Positions 1 to 5,923 of a stretch of DNA of 6,336 bases are shown here, piece after piece. Positions within the stretch are counted from its first letter, which is position 1; each line of letters starts with the position of its first letter. The DNA comes from Pseudomonadota bacterium (lineage in GTDB: Bacteria > Desulfobacterota > Desulfovibrionia > Desulfovibrionales > Desulfovibrionaceae), in NCBI GenBank assembly GCA_023417745.1, contig JAEZEM010000115.1, forward strand, positions 1 to 6,336. Direction: 5' to 3'. The notes beneath the pieces are model-generated. The model was given only the letters and a program-made list of their open reading frames with translations. It was not told where the DNA came from and did not search any database. A program made the translations under genes and the position numbers.

Positions 1-1675
1 CGACGGTCTCCTGGAGCTGGGCGGTCTGGGTCATGGCCCCGTCGGACACGGCCACCACCCGGCCGGACAGGGCCTCGGCCCGGGAAGCCACGTGGCGGGC
101 GATGTCCTCGGCCTGGAGGGCGGCCCGGCGCAGGGTCTCGTTGCGGCTGACCACGAGCGCCTCGGTGGATTTGACGTCGGTCAGGTCCACCACCAGGGCA
201 AACGCCCCGATCAGGCCCTCGTCGAGGTCATAGAGCGGCGCGGTGTCCACGCGCACATGGCGCAAAGCGTCCGTGCCGTCGGACAGCAGGCTTTCGACCC
301 CCAGCCGGCAGGCCCGGTCGGTCAGGCAGCCGGCGAGCTGGCTGGTCAGCTCCGGGTTGCGGCCCAGGACCTCGACGGCCGGCCGGCCGAGCACGGCCTT
401 GTAGTCGTTGCCGCGCCCGAGCAGGTGGAGCAGGGCCGGGTTGACGAAGGTCACCCGGCCGTCGGTGTCGACGACCAGGCAGGGCAGGGTGATGGCTTTT
501 AAGATGCTGGAGGAAAAGCCGAGCTTATTCTTGATTTCCGCCACCATGGCGATCAAGCCCTGGCGCAGGCGCTCCATTTCGCCGCGAAGGGTCGCCGGCG
601 GCGCGGCCGCGAAATCGCCGTGGGTGACGGCGGCCAGATAGTCGAGGATGCCGGCCAGGGGTTTGAGGATTTCCTTGCGCAAAAAAAGCGTCACGGCCAG
701 GAGCACCAGGCCGGCCGTCACCCCGGCCCCGGCCAGGGAGACATGGCGCAGGCCCCGAGCGGCGGCAAAGGCCTCGTCGGCCGGAGTGCGGGCTACCAGG
801 GCAAAGGGCGTTTCGCCGAAAACGACCGGCGCGTAGGCGGCCAGGGTCTCCTGGCCGTTCTCGCCCGGACCGGAGGCGTCGCCGGTCTGTCCGGCCAGGG
901 CCTTTTGGGCGGTGTCGGCGGACACGCCGGAAATGGCCGAAAGCCCTTGGGTCGAGGCCACGCGCACGCCGCCGTCGGCCCCGGCCAGCACGAATTCCCG
1001 GGCCATGCCGGCCGTCTCGCCCTGGCCCATGATGCGGGCCAGCTCGGCGCGCGGCACGCGCAGCACGGCGGCGGCCTCGATCATGGTGCCGGTGTGGTTT
1101 TTGATGGGCGCGGCCACAAAGGCGGCCGGCTCGCCGCCAAGGGGGGCGTAGGGCGCGAAATCGGCAAAGGTGATCTTGCCGGCCATGGCCCCTTTCCAGG
1201 CGGCGGCCAGGCTGGAATCCTTGAGCGGCCCGGCCTTGAGGTCCTCGCCGACCTCCCGGCCGCCCTTGGCCGCGTAATAGACCCGGCCGTCGTCGGCCAC
1301 GACCAGGGCGTCCTCGAACCCGAGCACCTCGGTGAAGGGGGCAAAGGGCGGGGCCACGTAGTCGCGCAGATCTTTATATTCGTCGGTGGCCGTCTCTACC
1401 CGCACCCCGGGTTTGCCGAGCATGAAATAGTCCCGCAACATGCCGACGCCGTTATAGACTTCCTTGACCTTGGCCAGGATGGCCGCCTCGCGCAGCCAGG
1501 TGGCCGCCGCCGCCTCCAGGGCCTGCTTGCGGCTGTCCCGGGCGGCTTCCAGGCCGGCAAAGGCCTGTTCGCCGAGGATGCCGCCGGCCTGACGCAGGCT
1601 GACCACGGCCGTGACCGCCAAGGGCAGGATGCTGATGGCCAGACAAAAGAGGATAAGCTTGTATTTGAGGCTCAT
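1..1675 (-). CDS. Methyl-accepting chemotaxis protein (Cache-like sensor, HAMP, PAS), 3' end outside window
   Basis: This is a transmembrane chemoreceptor that would signal through CheW/CheA to the flagellar motor. The reading frame is open from the ATG at 1675-1673 to the left edge, giving 558 codons with no stop. The protein begins MSLKYKLILFCLAISILPLA, a basic start followed by a hydrophobic TM1 (about residues 7-27). Residues about 30-310 are a periplasmic sensor of the double-Cache kind, with the recognisable stretches 'GFEDALVVADDGRVYY' and 'AAFVAAPI'. TM2 lies at about 311-333 and is followed by a HAMP region (about 334-385, 'ILKPLAGILDYL'). A PAS domain follows at about 388-500 ('LVVDTDGRVTFVNPALL' through 'VVDLTDVKSTEAL'). 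The last visible part, from about 505, is a helical Ala/Glu-rich segment ending 'QTAQLQETV', which looks like the start of the MCP signalling helix. The hairpin tip itself is outside the window, so a histidine kinase or other HAMP-PAS output cannot be strictly excluded. The ligand is not predictable. The gene is transcribed divergently from the membrane-protein gene. Confidence 0.85.
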   Translation of the reverse strand, partial: MSLKYKLILFCLAISILPLAVTAVVSLRQAGGILGEQAFAGLEAARDSRKQALEAAAATWLREAAILAKVKEVYNGVGMLRDYFMLGKPGVRVETATDEYKDLRDYVAPPFAPFTEVLGFEDALVVADDGRVYYAAKGGREVGEDLKAGPLKDSSLAAAWKGAMAGKITFADFAPYAPLGGEPAAFVAAPIKNHTGTMIEAAAVLRVPRAELARIMGQGETAGMAREFVLAGADGGVRVASTQGLSAISGVSADTAQKALAGQTGDASGPGENGQETLAAYAPVVFGETPFALVARTPADEAFAAARGLRHVSLAGAGVTAGLVLLAVTLFLRKEILKPLAGILDYLAAVTHGDFAAAPPATLRGEMERLRQGLIAMVAEIKNKLGFSSSILKAITLPCLVVDTDGRVTFVNPALLHLLGRGNDYKAVLGRPAVEVLGRNPELTSQLAGCLTDRACRLGVESLLSDGTDALRHVRVDTAPLYDLDEGLIGAFALVVDLTDVKSTEALVVSRNETLRRAALQAEDIARHVASRAEALSGRVVAVSDGAMTQTAQLQETV

Positions 1676-1870
1676 GGTACGTCTCGGAGGCGGGGGGTTG
1701 TCCAGGGCTGACTGGAATTGCCGCCACTGCTACGTACCGATGGGCGCGGTCGGGTGAAGGCTTTGCGGCGTTTGCGTGACGAAGCGGGCGGAAAGCGGGA
1801 AATCAGCGTCACCGATTCGCCATGGGGCGTTTCTTTGATGTCGCGGCGTCGCGGTCGGGCGGCGTGTCAT

Positions 1871-1892
1871 GCGTTTTCCAAACCGGAAACGC
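1871..1892. repeat. Imperfect inverted repeat in divergent intergenic region
   Basis: The left arm GCGTTTTCC (1871-1879) pairs with the right arm GGAAACGC (1885-1892) apart from one extra T, around the 5-nt centre AAACC. There is no T-run after it, so it is not a typical intrinsic terminator. Its position between two divergent genes would suit an operator, but no regulator can be named. A shorter repeat, GCCGC (1891-1895) with GCGGC (1904-1908), overlaps its right end. Confidence 0.4.
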
Positions 1893-2008
1893 CGCGTTTG
1901 ATGGCGGCCTGGAGGTGGCGTAACCGGATTGTCGGAGCCGGCGTCTAAGCGGCGGGTCGGGCGTCGCACGGCGGCGTGGACTCGGACCGGTCGCCTCGCG
2001 GACGGGAG

Positions 2009-2027
2009 GCCAGGCGTCGCGCCTGGC
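2009..2027 (+). repeat. Perfect 8-bp hairpin in leader of membrane-protein gene
   Basis: The arms GCCAGGCG (2009-2016) and CGCCTGGC (2020-2027) are perfectly complementary around the loop TCG. The hairpin ends 24 bases before the preferred ATG at 2052 and would lie in the 5' leader of the membrane-protein mRNA. No U-tract follows, so simple intrinsic termination is unlikely. An operator half-site pair or an mRNA structure are both possible. Confidence 0.45.
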
Positions 2028-2051
2028 ACGCCGCCCCGGTCGGGATACTCT

Positions 2052-3764
2052 ATGCGGCGCGTGCGTTTCGCCTCTTTATTGTCTCGATGGCCTCGACCAC
2101 GAAGATGGCTGCTTCCCTTGATCCTGGCCCTGGCCGCCGTGCGCGTGGTCGCCGTGGCCCAGATCCAACTGCCGTTTAACGGCTGGGACGAGCTGCCGCA
2201 TCTGGCCGTGGCCTACCACGTCCACAAGACCGGGGCGATGCCCACGCCCCGCACGCCCATGCCGCGCGAGCTCGTGCCGTTTATCGAAGCCCATCCCCAC
2301 CCGACCACGTCGCTGTCCATGCTGCGCGGCATCGACGCCAAGCCTTATCCCGGCGGCGATCCGGCCTGTTCCCTGGAGCCGGCCAAGCGCTACGACATGT
2401 TCTGCTACCAAGCCCAGCACGGGCCGCTGCTCTATTTCCTGGCCGCGCCCTTTCTGTCCGGTTCGGACCCGGCCAGCCTGCTGGCCTGGGCCGACGGCGT
2501 GCGCCTGGTGAACGGCCTGCTCCTGTTGCCCACGCTTTTCCTGTGGCATCGCCTGCTGCGCCGGGTGTTTCCCCGCGACGGCCGCTTGTCCTGGCTGCCT
2601 GACGGGGTGGTCCTGCTGTGCGTGAGCTTCTCGTACGTCTTTTACAACTTCGCCCGTTTTTCCAACGACGCGTTGGCCCTTTTTCTCGGCACCTCCGCCC
2701 TGGCCTTGTACCTGCTGCGTATCACGCCGCGCCCGCTGGCCGCGCCCGGCCGGCTATGGCGCTACGCCCTGCTCGGCGGATTGGTCGGGCTGGCCGTGCT
2801 GGCCAAATCCACAACCCTGGCCCTGGTTCCGGCCCTGGGCTTGGCCGTCCTCTGGCAGGGCCGCCGTCCCGGAAGCCGCCAGGCGGCGCTGGTCTGCGCC
2901 GTCGCCCTGGCCGTGGGCTATCTGACCGTGGCCGGCTGGCATCATGCCGCCAATTTTGCCCGCTATGGCCAGCCCACGGCCATGCAGGAGGCGGTGCTAA
3001 ACGCCAAACAAGGCTTCGGCCCGGCCCGTTACCTCGCGGCGGCGGGCAACCTTGGCTACGGCGTGTTCCGCAATCCGGTGCTCTACAACGCCATCCCCCA
3101 CCTGGCCGGCTGGTCCAACCTGCGTTCGCCGGACTGGATGAGCAGCGCCTTCAAGCTGGCCGTGACGTTTTGCGCCGCCTCCCTGGCCGTGGCCCTGGCC
3201 CGGTCCCGGGGCCGGCGCGAAGCCGGACGGCTGGGCAGCGGCGCGGTCTGCCTGGGGCTTTTGTGGCTGTTTACCGTGGCCGCCCTGGGCTACCACGCCG
3301 TGCATTCGGCCGCCCGCTGGGGCGTGCCCACCACCGGCGGCTGGTACGGCATGTTGGCTCTGCCCGTGACCCTGGCCCTGCTGCTCCTGGGGCCGGCCCT
3401 GGGCGGTCGACGCGCGGGAAGCCTGGCCCTGCTGTTGCTGGCCGGGGTGTTCAATGCCGCCTTTCTCGACGGCACCTACGGTGTACTGCCGTTTCAGGAG
3501 ACGAGCGCGGCCGGACTGGCCGAGGCCGGGCGCGTCTTGGCCGGCCATCACGCCCTGCTCCGGTTGCCCTTGCCGTTATTCCTGGCGGCTGACGTTCTGT
3601 GTCTGGCGGGCTGCCTGACTCTGGCCCTGGAGGCGGTCTGGCGCGCCGAGACAACCGGCAAGGTCGTTAAATTCCGCGTCATCGGCGCGATTGCCCGCCG
3701 GCGCGCCGCGCCCCTGGAGGCAACCCCGGCCCCGATTGGCGAGGCGGATAGGGCCTTGCCGTAA
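2052..3764 (+). CDS. Polytopic membrane protein, GT-C / DUF2142-like putative glycosyltransferase
   Basis: This encodes a predicted 570-residue inner-membrane protein with about 11 hydrophobic segments, including residues about 19-38, 124-136, 152-170, 186-200, 206-222, 238-268, 279-300, 367-386, 401-424, 436-475 and 506-533. After TM1 comes an extracytoplasmic loop opening with 'GWDELPHLAVAYHVHKTG' (W45, D46, E47, H50). It resembles the Asp-Glu motif of GT-C enzymes, which transfer sugars from lipid-phosphate donors on the outer face of the membrane. Later stretches 'HGPLLYFLAAPF' (from H123), 'RFSNDALALFLG' (R202, N205, D206) and 'GLAVLAKSTTLALVPALG' (K252) fit the same broad group. Donor and acceptor are unknown, and the family call is from pattern memory rather than a search. 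I chose the ATG at 2052 because GGGA at 2042-2045 is a plausible ribosome binding site and hydrophobic sequence follows closely. The frame stays open upstream to a TTG at 1929, but the added residues are Arg/Pro-rich and unlike a real N-terminus. Confidence 0.8.
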   Translation: MRRVRFASLLSRWPRPRRWLLPLILALAAVRVVAVAQIQLPFNGWDELPHLAVAYHVHKTGAMPTPRTPMPRELVPFIEAHPHPTTSLSMLRGIDAKPYPGGDPACSLEPAKRYDMFCYQAQHGPLLYFLAAPFLSGSDPASLLAWADGVRLVNGLLLLPTLFLWHRLLRRVFPRDGRLSWLPDGVVLLCVSFSYVFYNFARFSNDALALFLGTSALALYLLRITPRPLAAPGRLWRYALLGGLVGLAVLAKSTTLALVPALGLAVLWQGRRPGSRQAALVCAVALAVGYLTVAGWHHAANFARYGQPTAMQEAVLNAKQGFGPARYLAAAGNLGYGVFRNPVLYNAIPHLAGWSNLRSPDWMSSAFKLAVTFCAASLAVALARSRGRREAGRLGSGAVCLGLLWLFTVAALGYHAVHSAARWGVPTTGGWYGMLALPVTLALLLLGPALGGRRAGSLALLLLAGVFNAAFLDGTYGVLPFQETSAAGLAEAGRVLAGHHALLRLPLPLFLAADVLCLAGCLTLALEAVWRAETTGKVVKFRVIGAIARRRAAPLEATPAPIGEADRALP

Positions 3765-3766
3765 CC

Positions 3767-3784
3767 GCCATGTCCTGGCATGGC
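3767..3784 (+). promoter_or_regulatory. Hairpin 1 between membrane-protein gene and fdhF
   Basis: GCCATG (3767-3772) and CATGGC (3779-3784) form a perfect 6-bp inverted repeat with a TCCTGG loop, starting three bases after the TAA at 3762-3764. There is no T-run, so it is not a standard terminator. It sits directly before a second hairpin holding the fdhF ribosome binding site, and may act with it or mark the end of the upstream transcript. Confidence 0.4.
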
Positions 3785-3786
3785 CT

Positions 3787-3800
3787 GTGCCTCAAGGCAC
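3787..3800 (+). promoter_or_regulatory. Hairpin 2 enclosing the likely fdhF ribosome binding site
   Basis: GTGCCT (3787-3792) and AGGCAC (3795-3800) are perfect complements. With a realistic tetraloop this is a 5-bp stem GUGCC/GGCAC around UCAA. The only purine-rich Shine-Dalgarno candidate for fdhF, AAGG at 3794-3797, is 7 bases from the ATG at 3805 and lies partly in the loop and partly in the 3' arm. Folding would therefore hinder initiation. That this controls fdhF is inference. Confidence 0.45.
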
Positions 3801-3804
3801 GCCC

Positions 3805-5922
3805 ATGCAACACATCCCCACCATTTGTCCCTACTGCGGCGTCGGCTGCTCCCTGACCCTTTGCGTCGAAGACGGCCGCGTGGTTCGGTCCGAGCCCGGC
3901 CCGTCGCCTTCGGTCAACGGTCCCGCGCTGTGCGCCAAGGGCCGCTTCGGCTTCGATTTTGTCACCCATCCCGACCGGCTGCGCACGCCGCTGATCCGCT
4001 CGCGCGGCCGGCTGGTCCCGGCCTCCTGGGACGACGCCCTGGCCCTGGTCGCCGGCCGGCTGGCCGAGGCCGCCGCGACGGGCGGCCCGTCGGCCGTGGG
4101 CGGCTTTAGCAGCGCGCGCTGCACCAACGAGGAGAACTACCTCTTCCAGAAGCTTTTCCGGGCCGGGCTTGGCAGCAACAACATCGACCACTGCGCCCGG
4201 CTCTGACACGCCCCCACCGTGGCCGGTCTGGCCACCACCCTGGGCAGCGGCTCCATGACCAACGCCATCGGCGAAATCGCCGCCATGGGGCCGGGCGACG
4301 CCCTGTGCGTCATCGGCTCCAACACCACCGAATGCCATCCGGTCATGGGCCTGGCCATGCTCGAAGCCAAGCGCCGGGGAGCTATCCTCGTGGTCATCGA
4401 CCCGCGCGAGATCGATCTGGCGACAAGGGCCGACGTCTGGCTGCGCCTGACTCCGGGCACGGACGTGACGCTGCTGTCGGCTCTGGCCCGGGTGATCCTG
4501 GACGAAGGCCTGGCCGACGAGCATTTCATCGCCGCCCGCACCGAAGGCTTCGAGGCTTTCCGCCAGGGGCTGGCCGCCTTTGCCCCCGAAGACGCGGCCG
4601 GGGTCTGCGGCCTGCCGGCCGAGGCCATCCGCCGGGCCGCGCGCCTTTTGGGCAAGGCCGCCAACGCCGCCTTCTACTACACCATGGGCGTCACCCAGCA
4701 CGTCACCGGCACGGACAACGTCCTGGCCGTGTCCAACCTGGCCCTGGCCACCGGCAACCTCGGCCGGCCCAAGACCGGCGTGAACCCGCTGCGGGGGCAA
4801 AATAACGTTCAAGGCTCCTGCGACATGGGCGCGCTGCCGAACGTCCTGACCGGCTATAGGCCGGTCAGCGATGCGGCGACCCGGGCCGCCTTCGAGGCCG
4901 CCTGGGGCGTGACGCTTCCGGCTAAGCCCGGCATGACCATCCCCAAAATGCTCGACGCCGCCCACCACGGCACGCTTCGCGCCGTCTACGTCTTTGGCGA
5001 AAACCCCATGCGTAGCGACCCGGACGTGGCCCATGTGGCCCATTGCCTGAAAGCGCTGGATTTTCTGGTGGTCCAGGACATCTTTTTGACCGAAACGGCC
5101 GAGCTGGCCGACGTGGTGCTGCCCGGGGCCAGCTTCACCGAAAAAGACGGCACGTTTACCAACACCGAACGCCGGGTGCAGCGGGTGCGCCGGGCCGTGG
5201 AGCCCGTCGGCCACAGCCGCCCGGACTGGATGATCCTGGCCGAGCTGCTGGCCCGCCTGGGCCGGCCCGAACGCTACCCCGACGCCGAGGCCGTCTTTGA
5301 CGAGATGCGCCGGCTGACCCCCAGCCACGCCGGCATGACCTACGCCCGGCTGGAACACGGCGGCCTGCAATGGCCCTGCCCGGACGAAACCCATCCGGGC
5401 ACGCCCATCCTGCACGTGGGCCGCTTCGCCCGGGGCCTGGGCCGGTTCGTGCCGCTGACGGCGCGCTCCCGGGCCGAGCCGCCCGACGACGACTATCCGC
5501 TGACCCTGTCCACCGGCCGCGTGTCGCCCCACTATCATACCGGCACCATGACCCGGCGCTGCTACGGCCTGGCCGGCGCGGCCCCCGAGGAACTGGCCGA
5601 GGTGCACCCCGACGACGCCGCCCGCTACGGCATCAAAGACGGCGGCCTCATGCGCCTGCGCACGCGTCGGGGCGAGGTAGCGGCCCGGGCGCGCGTCACC
5701 CGCCGCGTGCCGCCCGGCATGGTCTTTATGACCTTCCATTTCACCGAATCCCCGGCCAACGCCCTGACCACGGCCGAGGCCGACCCCGTGGCCGGCACGC
5801 CGTCGTTCAAGGCTTGCGCTGTGGCTATTGAGAAGAAGGAAGATGCCTCCGGCGGCCGGGGGGATGATCCCCCCGGACCCCCCGAAAGGGGGAAGGGGGT
5901 AAGCGAGGTTGGATGTGAATAG
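3805..5922 (+). CDS. fdhF: Selenocysteine-containing formate dehydrogenase, FdhF type (TGA 4204-4206 read as Sec)
   Basis: This cytoplasmic enzyme interconverts formate and CO2 at a molybdenum or tungsten bis-MGD centre. The product is 705 residues (E. coli FdhF is 715). It starts MQHIPTICPYCGVGC, so C8, C11, C15 and C43 bind one [4Fe-4S] cluster, and K45 matches the E. coli lysine between cluster and cofactor. 'DHCARL-Sec-HAPTVAGL' places Sec134 and H135 at the E. coli Sec140/His141 site. R330 in 'VNPLRGQNNVQG' matches E. coli Arg333. The C-terminal dinucleotide-binding domain spans about 564-677. Frames on either side of the TGA are identical, and a SECIS hairpin follows, so this is one gene and not a pseudogene. 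There is no Tat signal and no extra ferredoxin domain, so a separate electron partner is needed; the next gene, one base away, supplies a polyferredoxin. The ATG at 3805 is chosen because the family N-terminus begins there and AAGG lies 7 bases upstream. Residues about 680-705 are an atypical Gly/Pro-rich tail encoded by a repeat-like sequence. Sec insertion requires selA, selB and selC elsewhere in the genome. Confidence 0.95.
4204..4245 (+). promoter_or_regulatory. Bacterial SECIS element with UGA selenocysteine codon
   Basis: This is the mRNA hairpin that recruits SelB to decode the UGA at 4204-4206. The upper stem GUGGCC (4219-4224) pairs perfectly with GGCCAC (4230-4235) around the loop GGUCU (4225-4229). 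A lower stem GCCC (4210-4213) pairs with GGGC (4242-4245), leaving an internal loop between them. Eighteen bases separate the UGA from the apical loop. The same GGUCU loop at the same distance occurs in the E. coli fdhF SECIS as I recall it. The hairpin is also coding sequence (residues 'HAPTVAGLATTLG'). Confidence 0.9.
5841..5892 (+). repeat. REP-like GC-rich palindromic repeat at 3' end of fdhF
   Basis: CCGGGGGGAT (5856-5865) and ATCCCCCCGG (5867-5876) are perfect 10-base arms around a single G. A second stem, CCCCC (5879-5883) with GGGGG (5888-5892), closes on GAAA, a stable GNRA-type loop. The preceding 'GATGCCTCCGGCGGCC' resembles the leading part of dispersed intergenic repeats that I recall from Desulfovibrio-type genomes; I could not check this. 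The element lies inside the fdhF frame and supplies its terminal residues. It could stabilise the mRNA 3' of fdhF or be a mobile palindromic unit. No T-run follows, so terminator function is doubtful, and the coupled downstream gene argues against it. Confidence 0.6.
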
Positions 5923-5923
5923 T

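Larger units (their letters stand above)
1676..2051. other. Divergent intergenic region
   Basis: This stretch of about 375 bp separates the start of the chemoreceptor gene (leftward) from the preferred start of the membrane-protein gene (rightward), so it should hold promoters for both. I searched by eye for sigma-28 boxes (common for chemotaxis genes), sigma-54 -24/-12 boxes and sigma-70 boxes and found no convincing match. It contains two inverted repeats (1871-1892 and 2009-2027), listed separately. The hexamer GCGTTT occurs at 1768, 1827, 1871 and 1894, with an inverted copy at 1887-1892. Short open frames here have no domain signature and no good ribosome binding site, and I consider them chance. 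Confidence 0.6.

Noticed and set aside
620..1711. 363-codon open frame on the plus strand
   Set aside because: It is antisense to the chemoreceptor, which has clear TM, HAMP and PAS features. The plus-strand translation is low-complexity Gly/Ala/His-rich and resembles no protein family.
1718..2029. Small open frames on both strands of the intergenic region (1718-1948 plus, 1730-2029 minus)
   Set aside because: They overlap each other antisense, are Arg-rich, have no recognisable motif or ribosome site, and are expected by chance at this GC content.
1929..2051. TTG start at 1929 adding 41 residues to the membrane protein
   Set aside because: The added segment is Arg/Pro/Gly-rich with a leader hairpin inside it, and the ATG at 2052 has a better ribosome site and sits just before TM1.
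2618..3592. 324-codon plus-strand frame inside the membrane-protein gene
   Set aside because: It is an Arg/Pro/Gly-rich shifted-frame reading of the membrane-protein gene, which itself shows consistent hydrophobic segments.
4204..4206. TGA as a true stop, giving a truncated 133-residue protein or a pseudogene
   Set aside because: The same frame continues without any shift to 5922, the flanking residues match the Sec site of FdhF exactly, and a SECIS hairpin follows at the right distance.
5856..5892. Double hairpin as an intrinsic transcription terminator for fdhF
   Set aside because: There is no T-run after either stem, it lies within the fdhF coding frame, and the coupled ferredoxin gene follows within 32 bases.
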